In this document: piece by piece, positions 17,200-25,511 of the stretch | Layout of the letters: each line of letters opens with the position of its first letter | Position numbering within the stretch: the first letter of the stretch is position 1 | NCBI GenBank assembly: GCA_017853175.1 | Contig: JAFMKA010000016.1 | Span: 1-33,018, forward strand | DNA from: Steroidobacteraceae bacterium | Lineage (GTDB): Bacteria; Pseudomonadota; Gammaproteobacteria; Steroidobacterales; Steroidobacteraceae | Direction: 5' to 3' | Length of the DNA stretch: 33,018 nucleotides | The notes under the pieces: model-generated | What the model saw: the letters and a program-made list of their open reading frames with translations, nothing else | Databases searched by the model: none | Told to the model about the DNA's origin: nothing | Position numbers and translations under genes: made by a program

Positions 17200-18482
17200 G
17201 CGGGAGAGTCGTTAGATTTCTCTTCGTCCTGCTCTTCGCAAACGTCGCAAACGATGCGGCTTTGGGTTCGCCGATCGTCGTGGGTGCACTTGGTGCAGCG
17301 GACTTTTCGGAGGGTCCTCCGCCGTCCGGTATTGCGGTCGGTCGCGCTGATTCGGTCGGTCCGATTTACGTGACGTCTTCGGGTATGACGCTCTATGTAA
17401 ACGCTCTCGATACTCCCAACGGAGTTTTTGGGTGCACGGACACCCGATACGAAAAGACGGGTGGTGCCGACGGTTATCCGTTGCCGCGAGCGAATAGTCG
17501 ACGGACGTGCATCGAGAAATGGATGCCGTTGACGGCGACTTCAGATGCCGTTGCGACACGACCCTGGTCGGTTGTGACTCGACCCGATGGCCGACATCAA
17601 TGGGCTTACGAGGGTCAGCCGGTTTACCGCTCTCCTCGCGATCAACGTCCCGGCGATATCAACGGCACGATGGGACTGAGTCGTTACGGAGCGTGGCGGG
17701 TGCTGCCTGTTCCTCTCCGTTTGCCACCGGGTACGAAACTGATTCGAAAGGTGGATGGATTGATGTTGGCCTCTGCCGAAGACAGTCGGTTGTTGCTGAC
17801 GCCGTCGACATCTCGTAGTCGTGTGGTATCGGGTGTCACGCCTCTTTACGCGCCCGAGATGGCGGCAGGAGCCGATGTCGTGTCTGCTCGAGATGGTCGA
17901 AAGCAATGGGCGTTCCGTGGTGCTCCGCTTTATCGAGTGACCAGTGATTCAGCGACCTCGTTGATCCAGTCTCTCGTGGCGTCGAAGGCTTGGCGACCGT
18001 TGCTTGTTCAACCCGCGAGTCCTCGTCCGAAATTTGTGACCCTGCATATGTCGGTGCCAGAGATCGGATGGGTGTTTGCCGATTCGAACGGGCGAACTTT
18101 GTATGCCATGTACTGCCACGATCAGGTGCCCGACCGTTTGTCCTGCGATGAGGTCGGTGATCCGGCGGCGCACTGGTCTGCGCTCTGCGGTGACGCGAAA
18201 TCCTGTTCGCGAGAGTGGAAGCCCGTGCTCGCAGAGGCGAATGCGGAATCAGTGGGCGCATGGGCGATCGCCGAGGTCCCGTACCCGCAATTTGTCGAGC
18301 CTACGGGGGCGTACGGCGAGGACGTTCCGACGGTTCGAGCGTGGACGTATCACGGTCGGCCGGTCTACACGTTCGCCGCCGACGAGTCGCCCGGCGATGT
18401 GCAGGGTCACGGCATCGAAGCGAAGGTCAGTGGATTCGGAGCGATTACGGTTCTGGGTGAGGAGTTTCCGGTTCTTCCGTGA
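17196..18482 (+). CDS. Four-repeat COG4315-like exported protein (Yx(FWY)xxD family)
   Basis: About 428 residues. The TTG at 17196 overlaps the previous stop (TTGA), has GGAG 8 nt upstream, and begins a signal peptide (SGRVVRFLFVLLFANVANDAALGS). The mature protein resembles the 'predicted lipoprotein with Yx(FWY)xxD motif' family (COG4315), but in several copies: GMTLYVNALD; WAYEGQPVYRSPRDQRPGD; WAFRGAPLYRVTSDSA (degenerate); GRTLYAMYCHD; and WTYHGRPVYTFAADESPGD, the only canonical YxFxxD. Cysteine pairs around the first and fourth copies (FGCTDT with RRTCIEKW; SALCGDAKSCSREW) could form disulfides. No lipobox was seen. Family function is not established, though relatives often sit near redox proteins, as here. 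Usual members have two repeats in about 130-170 residues, so this one is a double-length version. Confidence 0.82.
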   Translation: MSGRVVRFLFVLLFANVANDAALGSPIVVGALGAADFSEGPPPSGIAVGRADSVGPIYVTSSGMTLYVNALDTPNGVFGCTDTRYEKTGGADGYPLPRANSRRTCIEKWMPLTATSDAVATRPWSVVTRPDGRHQWAYEGQPVYRSPRDQRPGDINGTMGLSRYGAWRVLPVPLRLPPGTKLIRKVDGLMLASAEDSRLLLTPSTSRSRVVSGVTPLYAPEMAAGADVVSARDGRKQWAFRGAPLYRVTSDSATSLIQSLVASKAWRPLLVQPASPRPKFVTLHMSVPEIGWVFADSNGRTLYAMYCHDQVPDRLSCDEVGDPAAHWSALCGDAKSCSREWKPVLAEANAESVGAWAIAEVPYPQFVEPTGAYGEDVPTVRAWTYHGRPVYTFAADESPGDVQGHGIEAKVSGFGAITVLGEEFPVLP

Positions 18483-18496
18483 GCTTGGAGGGAATG

Positions 18497-19312
18497 ATGC
18501 GGATTGGAAAGTGGGTCGTTCTGTTGGCGTGTTGCTCATCGATCGTTTGGTCGGTGGAGCCTGGCGAACAGATCGAATATCGAAAATCGGTCATGAAAAC
18601 CCTCGACGAGGGCGTCGTGGCGTATCAAACCGCGTTGAAACTCGGCGCACCGCAATCTGAAATCTCAAGACACCTCAAGTCGTTGGCTTTGACATCGGGT
18701 CAGATCAAAAAAGCCTTTGAGCCGCGTGTCGAGGGCGGGTACGCAAAACCCGATGTTTGGAAAAAATGGTCCGATTTTTCAAAACGCGCAGACGCGCAAA
18801 GCGCGAGGCTCATGCAGTTGTCGGAGTTAGCCGCCTCGGGGCCATTGTCCGGCGGGAACGACCCGAAGACGGCACTCGGTTGTTCGGGGTGCCATGACGC
18901 GTTCCGGCAGTCTTCGGCAAAGACGGCGTCGTCAGCGACCAAAGCCGCTCAGACCGCTGATTCGATCGAGTATCGCCAGCAACTGATGCGTGTCATCGAT
19001 GCTCAAACATCGGCCATCGGCCAGATTCTTTCCGGAACCATTCCTGAGGATAACTTCGCCTCCCATCTCGAAGTCGTTTCTCTGACGGCGAGTTTGGCCT
19101 CAGGAGCGTTCGACCGTGGGGCACCGGGTGGTGAGGCGCTGCCGAAGGTGTGGCAAGAGAAAGCCCGGTTTTTGCGGACGATGCAGGATTTCTCTGAAAA
19201 CGCCATCAAAGCCTCTCGAACCGCGCGGCAGGACGGCAAGGATGCGGCGGCCGTGATGGTCATCGACGCGTTGCCCTGTCGTCAATGTCACGACGTCTAC
19301 CGACGAAAATAG
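18497..19312 (+). CDS. Tandem-domain cytochrome c'-like diheme protein
   Basis: About 271 residues, exported (MRIGKWVVLLACCSSIVWS). Two similar helical-bundle halves each begin with a matching stretch (IEYRKSVMKTLDEGVVAYQT; IEYRQQLMRVIDAQTSAIGQ) and end in a heme-binding CxxCH: CSGCH at 129-133 and CRQCH at 261-265, each followed by a D(A/V)(F/Y)R. Heme near the C-terminus of a four-helix bundle is the cytochrome c' pattern; single-domain members are about 130 residues, so this is an internal duplication. Cytochromes c' bind NO or CO or transfer electrons; here electron transfer is suggested by the neighbours. GGAGGG at 18487-18492 favours ATG 18497 (or 18494); a GTG at 18479 making a GTGA overlap is possible. 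The gene lies 11 bp before the triheme cytochrome. Confidence 0.88.
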   Translation: MRIGKWVVLLACCSSIVWSVEPGEQIEYRKSVMKTLDEGVVAYQTALKLGAPQSEISRHLKSLALTSGQIKKAFEPRVEGGYAKPDVWKKWSDFSKRADAQSARLMQLSELAASGPLSGGNDPKTALGCSGCHDAFRQSSAKTASSATKAAQTADSIEYRQQLMRVIDAQTSAIGQILSGTIPEDNFASHLEVVSLTASLASGAFDRGAPGGEALPKVWQEKARFLRTMQDFSENAIKASRTARQDGKDAAAVMVIDALPCRQCHDVYRRK

Positions 19313-19323
19313 GTTTGAAGTCC

Positions 19324-20595
19324 ATGCGGCTAAACATCGGGTTGGTGTTGCTGCTTTTCGGCTTGGTGTCGTGCGCAGAGGATGCGCCTGTCCTCGAACG
19401 TGATCTCCGCAACGTCTCGGAACTCGATATCGAGCATGGCCGATATCTCGCGTCGGTCGGTAATTGCGTGTCATGCCATACCTCCAAAGAGGGGCCCGCC
19501 CTCGGAGGCGGGGTTTCTTTCGCAGTGACGGGAGGGCTGTTCGACTCGCCTATCGGACACATCTACTCGAGTAATATTTCGCCCGATTCAGAAACGGGGA
19601 TAGGCGCGTGGACGCTCGGCGAATTCGCGAGAGCCTTGCGAGAAGGCGTATCGAGGGACGGTCGACATCTTTATCCCGTTTTCCCCTATACGCATTTTTC
19701 GAGTCTGACGGATCGCGACATCTTCGCCTTGTTCGTATTTCTTCGGAGGTCAGAGCCCGTTCGCTATGAGCCTCCGAAAAACGAGCTGCCGTTCCCGCTG
19801 AACGTTCGATCGATGCTGGCCCTATGGAAGTTTTTCGACGGGAGTGGCGAGCCGTTTGAGTACGACGAATGGAAATCCGAGGCCTGGAATCGCGGCGCCT
19901 ATCTCACGTTAGGTCTCGGCCATTGCGGCGCGTGTCATTCGCCGAGAAATGTCATGTTAGCCGAGCGCAGTAGTGCGCGACTCAGCGGGGGGTTCTTGTT
20001 TGACGAGGTAGAGCCCGGGAAGATTCGTCGCTGGTCGGCGGTCAATTTGACTCCCGCCAAAGCCGGATTGCAGAGCTGGTCTACCAACGATATCGCCAAC
20101 TATTTACGTACTGGACATTCTTCGAAAGCGGGTTCTTTTGGGCCCATGAATAAAGTGATCGCGGGCGGTACACAAAATCTGACGCCAGAGGATGCCGCGG
20201 CAATCGCCGAATTTTTGAAGAGTTTGTCGCCGATCGAGGAGAAGGCGGGCGCGCCACCGTCGGCGGGGACAAGAAAGATCGGCTCCGATGTTTATGAAGA
20301 GTACTGCTCGGAGTGTCATAAAGCGTCGGGTCGAGGGGCTTTCATGAAAGCGCCGCCGCTTGTGGGCAGCGCAATCGTTCAGTCCGCTGATTCGTCGTCG
20401 TTGATCAATGTCATTCTCTACGGTGCACACCCCGATAGTCGGCTACCCGCACCTTTTGGCGCCTGGGAATCGATGAAGGGGTTTCGCCAAAAACTCGACG
20501 ATACGCAGGTCGCCGCCTTGGCGTCTTATCTCAGAGCGGCCTGGGGACACGATGCCTCGTCGGTGGAGCCGGAGGACGTCAAACGTCAGCGCTGA
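19324..20595 (+). CDS. Triheme c-type cytochrome lipoprotein (AdhB/gluconate dehydrogenase cytochrome-like)
   Basis: About 423 residues. The N-terminus MRLNIGLVLLLFGLVSC is a lipoprotein signal with lipobox LVSC (Cys17), so the protein should be membrane-tethered. Three cytochrome c domains follow with CVSCH (48-52), CGACH (201-205) and CSECH (328-332). The arrangement, with GNCVSCHT, then FARALREGVSRDGRHLYPVFPYTHFSSLTDRDIFALFVFL and LGHCGACHSPRN, is that of the cytochrome subunits of membrane-bound alcohol, gluconate and sorbitol dehydrogenases, which pass electrons to quinone or oxidase. No dehydrogenase of those types is in the window, so its partner here is probably the DUF1592/DUF1552 pair. 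ATG 19324 gives the lipobox; an upstream GTG frame start lies inside the cytochrome c' gene. It is the last gene of the operon. Confidence 0.92.
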   Translation: MRLNIGLVLLLFGLVSCAEDAPVLERDLRNVSELDIEHGRYLASVGNCVSCHTSKEGPALGGGVSFAVTGGLFDSPIGHIYSSNISPDSETGIGAWTLGEFARALREGVSRDGRHLYPVFPYTHFSSLTDRDIFALFVFLRRSEPVRYEPPKNELPFPLNVRSMLALWKFFDGSGEPFEYDEWKSEAWNRGAYLTLGLGHCGACHSPRNVMLAERSSARLSGGFLFDEVEPGKIRRWSAVNLTPAKAGLQSWSTNDIANYLRTGHSSKAGSFGPMNKVIAGGTQNLTPEDAAAIAEFLKSLSPIEEKAGAPPSAGTRKIGSDVYEEYCSECHKASGRGAFMKAPPLVGSAIVQSADSSSLINVILYGAHPDSRLPAPFGAWESMKGFRQKLDDTQVAALASYLRAAWGHDASSVEPEDVKRQR

Positions 20596-20652
20596 CATCT
20601 CGGGTTGGCGACGAGGACGCCGGGTGGATAGGGCTCCTCACGGTGGGCGTGC

Positions 20653-20666
20653 TAGGGTAGGCACCC
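20653..20666 (+). promoter_or_regulatory. -10-like hexamer and small hairpin at the gltS start
   Basis: TAGGGT (20653-20658) ends 8 nt before the ATG, so transcription starting at the usual distance would give a leaderless message. The same bases form a short GGGT-AGGC-ACCC hairpin (20655-20666) touching the ATG. No -35 consensus is visible, and the AGGG could instead be a weak Shine-Dalgarno. Confidence 0.35.
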
Positions 20667-21890
20667 ATGATTCAGTTTGATTTGATCCAGACCCTCGCTT
20701 TAGGCGGGGTCGCGCTCTTCGTGGGTTTTTCGCTTATTAAGGCGATCCCGGTGCTCGGTCGATACAACATTCCGGCGGCGGTCGTCGGCGGTTTGCTTGT
20801 CGCGTTGCTTATCACGTCGTTACGAGTCACCGACACCGCAACCCTGAGTTTCGACACCAGCCTGCAGACGCCGCTCATGACGGCGTTCTTCACCTCGATC
20901 GGATTGAGTGCGAGTGTGTCTCTGCTACGGGCGGGTAGTGGCCAAGCGCTCGTGTTTCTTGCGCTCGCGAGCATTCTGGCGGTGGTTCAAAATCTCATCG
21001 GGATCGCCGTAGCCATGGCGTTCGGTGAAGCGCCACTACTCGGCGTGCTCATGAGCTCGACGGCGCTGACAGGGGGTCCTGCGACGGCGCTCGCGTTCGC
21101 GCCTCAGTTCGCGGCAGCGGGAGTTCCCGCAGCCGAGAGTCTCGCCATCGCTGCGGCCATGGCCGGTATCGTCCTCGGCGGTTTGTTCGGCGGGCCGATC
21201 GCAACTCGGTTACTCGTTCGGCATGGGCTAGAAAGGTCCGTTCGTCGCACGACGCGTGATGCGTCCGAATCCGTCGAGGTCACGACGCGTCTTCCCGATC
21301 GTGCCGATCAAGAGCAGGGAGACGAGGATGGTGTCCGCGAGGCTCTGAAGGCGTTGACGGTATTGCTCGTCGCCATGGCGTTCGGCGGGGTCTTGAGCGC
21401 CGGATTCGTTCAGGCAGGACTGACCCTTCCGGGATACGTGGGTGCGATGCTCGTGGGCGCTTTGATCCGCAACATCGACGATAGGACCGGTTGGATCCGC
21501 ATACCTCAAGACCTCGCGTCGAAAGTGGGTGCGGCGTGTCTTACGCTCTTTCTCGTCGTCGCACTGATGAATCTCAAACTGTGGGAGCTTGCCTCGTTGG
21601 CCTTGCCTCTCATCGTGAATCTCGTGCTGCAGTTGATCGTCGTGGCGTTGTTTTGTGCTTGGGTGGTGTTTCGGGTGATGGGTCGCGACTACGACGCGGC
21701 CGTGATGAGCGGCGGCTTCACGGGGTTCATGCTCGGCACGACGGCCAATGCGATGGCGGTAATGCGTACGATCGTCGAGCGTTTCGGGCCTGCGCCCCGC
21801 GCATTTTTGGTGGCGCCCATCGTCGGCGCGTTTTTCATCGATTTCACTAATGCAGTGATCATCACCACCTTCCTCAATTTCTTGTCATGA
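20667..21890 (+). CDS. GltS-family (ESS) sodium-coupled carboxylate symporter
   Basis: A 407-residue membrane protein with about ten hydrophobic segments, matching the sodium/glutamate symporter GltS family. Marks are IPAAVVGGLLVALL early on, FFTSIGLSASVSLLRAG, the first-half loop LTGGPATALAFAP (the GGxGTA-like re-entrant motif) and the second-half counterpart SGGFTGFMLGTTANAMA, with a hydrophilic central loop (about residues 195-225). Length is typical. Glutamate is the textbook substrate, but its 4-bp ATGA overlap with aroD hints at a shikimate-pathway-like carboxylate; that is inference. It starts 71 bp after the redox operon and probably has its own promoter. Confidence 0.9.
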   Translation: MIQFDLIQTLALGGVALFVGFSLIKAIPVLGRYNIPAAVVGGLLVALLITSLRVTDTATLSFDTSLQTPLMTAFFTSIGLSASVSLLRAGSGQALVFLALASILAVVQNLIGIAVAMAFGEAPLLGVLMSSTALTGGPATALAFAPQFAAAGVPAAESLAIAAAMAGIVLGGLFGGPIATRLLVRHGLERSVRRTTRDASESVEVTTRLPDRADQEQGDEDGVREALKALTVLLVAMAFGGVLSAGFVQAGLTLPGYVGAMLVGALIRNIDDRTGWIRIPQDLASKVGAACLTLFLVVALMNLKLWELASLALPLIVNLVLQLIVVALFCAWVVFRVMGRDYDAAVMSGGFTGFMLGTTANAMAVMRTIVERFGPAPRAFLVAPIVGAFFIDFTNAVIITTFLNFLS

Positions 21891-22663
21891 CGAGTTTCCA
21901 TCCTCTTTCGGTTCGCGGAAGAACTCTCGGCAACGGGAGAGAGCCGGCTGTATGCCTGTCGCTCATGACGGCGGATCTCACGACGCTCGACTCTGATGTC
22001 GCGGCGATCTTGGCGCTTGCGCCTGATGTGATCGAGTGGCGTGTCGATCATTTTCGAGCGGCAAACTCAGCGGACGAGGTGTTTGCAGCAGCCGCTCGAC
22101 TGCGTAAGGCGGTTGGCGAACTTCCGTTGATCTTTACGTTTCGTTCAGAGCTCGAGGGTGGTGCGAAAACGGGTCTCGAGCCTTCAGCGGTCGGTCAACT
22201 GTTCGCGAGAGCCGCGACATCAAAGAGTTTCGAGTTCATCGATCTCGAGTTATCGCTACCCGTGACGATTATTAACGCGGTGATCGATATGGCTCACCAG
22301 AGCGGCGCTCAGGTCATCGTCTCATCGCATCATTTTGATCGTACGCCGTCGGAAGAGGAAATCTTCGGCCTGCTCGCAAGGGGGGCTGAAGTTGGAGCGG
22401 ACGCGGCCAAGGTGGCGGTGATGCCGGAAACCGCCGCCGATGTGATCCGTTTGCTATCTGCGACGGAGCGGGCCTCCCGCACGCTGTCACTGCCGCTCAT
22501 CACGATGGCGATGGGCTCTCTCGGTGCGATCACTCGTATCTTTGGTGGTCTTTTCGGCTCTGCACTGACTTTTGCAGCGGGCGAGCGAAGTTCTGCGCCC
22601 GGTCAGTTACCCATCGGTACTTTGCGAGAGATTTTCGCGGCTGTCGATCAATTAGAAAAATAG
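21887..22663 (+). CDS. aroD: Type I 3-dehydroquinate dehydratase
   Basis: A 258-residue class I (Schiff-base) dehydroquinase, which converts 3-dehydroquinate to 3-dehydroshikimate in the shikimate or quinate pathway. The active-site residues are all present: DVIEWRVDHF (E50, R52), FTFRSELEGG, VIVSSHHFD with the general base His148, and DAAKVAVMP with the Schiff-base Lys175; the His-Lys distance of 27 equals that of the E. coli enzyme. MAMGSLGAITRI and the GSALTFAAG end are also standard. The ATG overlaps the stop of the GltS-like gene (ATGA), so translation is coupled. Its 3' end overlaps the convergent sulfatase gene by 16 bp. Many bacteria use a type II enzyme for biosynthesis, so a catabolic role is possible. 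Confidence 0.95.
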   Translation: MTSFHPLSVRGRTLGNGREPAVCLSLMTADLTTLDSDVAAILALAPDVIEWRVDHFRAANSADEVFAAAARLRKAVGELPLIFTFRSELEGGAKTGLEPSAVGQLFARAATSKSFEFIDLELSLPVTIINAVIDMAHQSGAQVIVSSHHFDRTPSEEEIFGLLARGAEVGADAAKVAVMPETAADVIRLLSATERASRTLSLPLITMAMGSLGAITRIFGGLFGSALTFAAGERSSAPGQLPIGTLREIFAAVDQLEK

Positions 22664-24333
22664 ACGAACTCTTCTTTTGCCTTGGCGGGTTCTTGAAGCG
22701 TTCGGTCGATCGGTACCGGATTGGCTGCAAGAGACTGCCAAAGCGGCGTGGCTTGTTGACGATCAAACGCCTCGAGTTTTGCAGTCATATCAGCGACCCG
22801 TGCGGGATCGCGTTCCGAGAGATTGGTTTTCTCAAAGGGATCGTTCGCAAGGTCGAACAGCCAGCTCTTTTCGGAGAGTCGACTGGTCTGGAGTTTCCAG
22901 TCGCCGAGACGCAGCGTCAGGTAGTCATCTGTCCGCCAATACAGGGCCTCGTGCGGGCGTCCGTTAATCTCGCCTCGAGCGAACGGCAGTAGATTCACGC
23001 CATCGATGATGCGGTCGCTCGGCGGACTCGCACCTGCTGCCGCAGCGATCGTCGAGAAGATGTCGAAGTGCGCAGCAGGCCCCGCGACGACTTGTCCTTC
23101 GGGCAGGCTTTCTGGCCAGCGCATAAAGAACGGCACGCGAATGCCGCCTTCGAAATAGGTGGCCTTCCAGCCTCTGTAGGGCTGATTTCGATGGCCGACG
23201 CCAGCGTAGTGCGGCGCACCGTTGTCGCTCGTGAAAATGATTAAAGTGTCTTTCTCAAGACCGCGTTCACGTAACGATGTCAGCACTCGTCCGATGTTCC
23301 GATCGAGAGAGCGCAGCATGGCGGCGTACACGCGGAGCGTATGATCTTTGATGAAGGGTAGGGCATCATAGTCTTCACGAGTCGCCTGAAGCGGAGTGTG
23401 CGGTGCGTTGTAAGCGAGATAGAGGAAGAAGGGTCGTTGACGGTTTGCGTCGATGACCTTAATGGCTTCGTCAGTGAAGTAGTCGGTGAGGTATCGGTCG
23501 GGCTTGAAGACTTCGCCGTCGTTGAATCGAACGCCCCACGGCTCACTGGCGACGATGAACTTCGAGATCAGATCGTTTTGAGCGACCGCTGTCACCACCC
23601 GTGGATCGTCGTTGGGCAGATACATCGCGGCGCCGTACTGAAGGCTCAAAGACTCGTGGAATCCGTGCGCGTAGGCCCGATATTTCGGGCTGTCACCGAG
23701 ATGCCACTTACCGATCTGCACGGTGTGATAGCCCGCAGACTGCAAAAGTTTCGCGATGGTGATCTCACTCGTGGGCAGACCCATCTCTTCGACGGGCGGT
23801 TGTCCCGCTTCACGGTCCGCAAAATATTTGGGTGGCGGACCACCGGGATTTCGATTGATTCCGGAGGACACCAGCTTCATGAAAGACTTCGGTGTCGGCG
23901 TGAATTCGAAGCCGAAGCGGGTGGCATAGCGACCCGTCATGATGGCCGCGCGAGAGGGCGCGCAGGTTGCGTTGCCGGCATACGCCGCATCGAACCGTAC
24001 TCCGCCACGGGCGAGCCCGTCGATATTCGGGGTCTCGACTCGACCTTCGGCGACGCCCTGACCGAGTACCGTTAAATCGTCGTAGCCGAGATCGTCGACG
24101 ACGATGAGAATTACATTAGGTTTTCGCTGAGTGACGGTCGATGAGGCTTCGACGCCCGTTTGATCGGCGCTGCGTTGCCACTCAATTTCGCGGAACGGCG
24201 CACTATCTTGACGCAAAGCGAGTCGTGCAACCCATAAAGCGAGACCCGTCCGTCCGCCTATCGAGAAAAACACGGCGACGAGCGACGCGAGGATCGCAGC
24301 GAAGATTAAAACTGAGCGAACGCGACGAGTCAT
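22648..24333 (-). CDS. Membrane-anchored formylglycine sulfatase (arylsulfatase family)
   Basis: A 561-residue type I sulfatase. An N-terminal membrane segment (SVLIFAAILASLVAVFFSIGG) places the catalytic domain in the periplasm. The metal-binding start PNVILIVVDDLGYDD (D80, D81) and the full sulfatase signature CAPSRAAIMTGR are present; Cys124 should be oxidised to formylglycine. Other expected elements are IGKWHLGDS, RPFFLYLAYNAPHTPLQ and IIFTSDNGAPHYAG. No maturase (FGE or anSME) gene is in the window. The substrate cannot be predicted. The ATG overlaps the stop of the upstream tandem isomerase-like gene by 4 bp (ATGA), so it is the last gene of an MBL-isomerase-sulfatase operon. Confidence 0.95.
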   Translation of the reverse strand: MTRRVRSVLIFAAILASLVAVFFSIGGRTGLALWVARLALRQDSAPFREIEWQRSADQTGVEASSTVTQRKPNVILIVVDDLGYDDLTVLGQGVAEGRVETPNIDGLARGGVRFDAAYAGNATCAPSRAAIMTGRYATRFGFEFTPTPKSFMKLVSSGINRNPGGPPPKYFADREAGQPPVEEMGLPTSEITIAKLLQSAGYHTVQIGKWHLGDSPKYRAYAHGFHESLSLQYGAAMYLPNDDPRVVTAVAQNDLISKFIVASEPWGVRFNDGEVFKPDRYLTDYFTDEAIKVIDANRQRPFFLYLAYNAPHTPLQATREDYDALPFIKDHTLRVYAAMLRSLDRNIGRVLTSLRERGLEKDTLIIFTSDNGAPHYAGVGHRNQPYRGWKATYFEGGIRVPFFMRWPESLPEGQVVAGPAAHFDIFSTIAAAAGASPPSDRIIDGVNLLPFARGEINGRPHEALYWRTDDYLTLRLGDWKLQTSRLSEKSWLFDLANDPFEKTNLSERDPARVADMTAKLEAFDRQQATPLWQSLAANPVPIDRTLQEPAKAKEEFVYFSN

Positions 24334-25511
24334 TTCAGAAGATGGATTAGATCGTCCTCAAGGCACCAGAGCCTATCCTGCCCCCAGTACGCCGGCAAAC
24401 CGGATACTCGAAAACTGGGTACGCCCCACAAGCGAGTGGAGAATAGCTCGTTACGATGGCGTTCGGCGATGGTCCGCCATGACTCATCAGCCAACGAGGT
24501 GATCACTGCCGAGTGATCTAGCCCCGCGCGTTGCGCAAGATGCTCGAGGCCTCGGGCGCTGCCGGCATCGATGCCCTCGGCGAAGACGCCGCGCAGGAAC
24601 GACTCGAGGAATTCCTCGCCGACACCTCGCTGAATTGCCTGATGCAGTACCGCGAGCCCTCTTTCGGCAGGTCGCCCGACGGGATCTGCAACATCACCGA
24701 AGGGTAAGCCGAGCCGAGCCGCCTCGCGCTTGGCATCCGCGAGAATGTAGAACCTTTTTGCAGCGGGTATGGGCAGGCCTCGCATCACCATCGGTAAGAC
24801 GAACTTGAGTTCGAGTGCGGCGCCGTAATGTTTAGCGAGTCGTCGCACACGATCGACGGCGAGCCAGGTGTACGGACTGCGAAGCGAGCAAAAGAATTCT
24901 ACGGTGGGCGCTGGCCGTGCGGTCAGCGTCGAGCGGTCGACCGAGATAAATCGTAGTTCGGGAGGCGTCAGCGGGCTTGGAGTCTGCGAGGTCGAAGTGA
25001 GTCCCGCCTTGATCAATCGCGACTCGAGATAGTGAAGTCGATCGACGCCCCAATACCATTCACCCTCGAAATAAAACATGGCGCCGAGGTAATGGCCTTT
25101 GCGCGCGCGCAGTGCACGACCGCGCTCGAGTGCGTCGGCGTCTGCGTCTGCGCTAAGACCTCTCGGCGCCGCGCCGTCTCCGGGGGGTGCGATGCCGAGT
25201 CGCTTGGCAAGATTGGCAGCGTCGCGTCGTGACCAGTCACGAAGCGCTTCGGCCTCGGGCGCTGCAGATCGATCGGGAGGGGGTACGGCGTGGCACTCGA
25301 TGTCGATCGAATAGTGATTTCGGAGTCGGTTGAGTTGAGATGCTGCGAGTTCGCTGTAAGGATCATCGAACTGATGGAAATAATGCACCGTAGCGGTTTT
25401 ACCCGATAGGCGGCGCGCCAAAGATTTCAGGTGACGCTGCGCCTCGAGTCGTTTTTCGCTCGTTAAAAAGCGCGCGACGCTGCGGCCGACCTGGGTACGC
25501 AAGGCACTCAC
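24330..25511 (-). CDS. Tandem HCCA-isomerase/kappa-GST (DsbA-fold) protein
   Basis: A 393-residue protein made of two thioredoxin-fold units of the 2-hydroxychromene-2-carboxylate isomerase/kappa glutathione S-transferase type. The first begins ATVHYFHQFDDPYSELAASQ and ends FYFEGEWYWGVDRLHYLE; the second begins TVEFFCSLRSPYTWLAVDRV and ends LWGVPSFRVSGLPAYWGQDRLW. Both show the xPYxxLA entry motif and the WGxDRL exit motif of the family, and neither has a CxxC redox pair, which argues against a disulfide oxidase. No signal peptide is apparent, so it is probably cytoplasmic. Glutathione-dependent isomerisation is the known family reaction; the substrate here is unknown. The GTG start overlaps the MBL gene stop (GTGA), and its stop overlaps the sulfatase start (ATGA). 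Confidence 0.85.
   Translation of the reverse strand: MSALRTQVGRSVARFLTSEKRLEAQRHLKSLARRLSGKTATVHYFHQFDDPYSELAASQLNRLRNHYSIDIECHAVPPPDRSAAPEAEALRDWSRRDAANLAKRLGIAPPGDGAAPRGLSADADADALERGRALRARKGHYLGAMFYFEGEWYWGVDRLHYLESRLIKAGLTSTSQTPSPLTPPELRFISVDRSTLTARPAPTVEFFCSLRSPYTWLAVDRVRRLAKHYGAALELKFVLPMVMRGLPIPAAKRFYILADAKREAARLGLPFGDVADPVGRPAERGLAVLHQAIQRGVGEEFLESFLRGVFAEGIDAGSARGLEHLAQRAGLDHSAVITSLADESWRTIAERHRNELFSTRLWGVPSFRVSGLPAYWGQDRLWCLEDDLIHLLK

Noticed and set aside
20596-20640. GGCG/CGCC hairpin after the triheme cytochrome gene as a terminator
   Set aside because: The stem is short and there is no following T run, so it is not a convincing intrinsic terminator.
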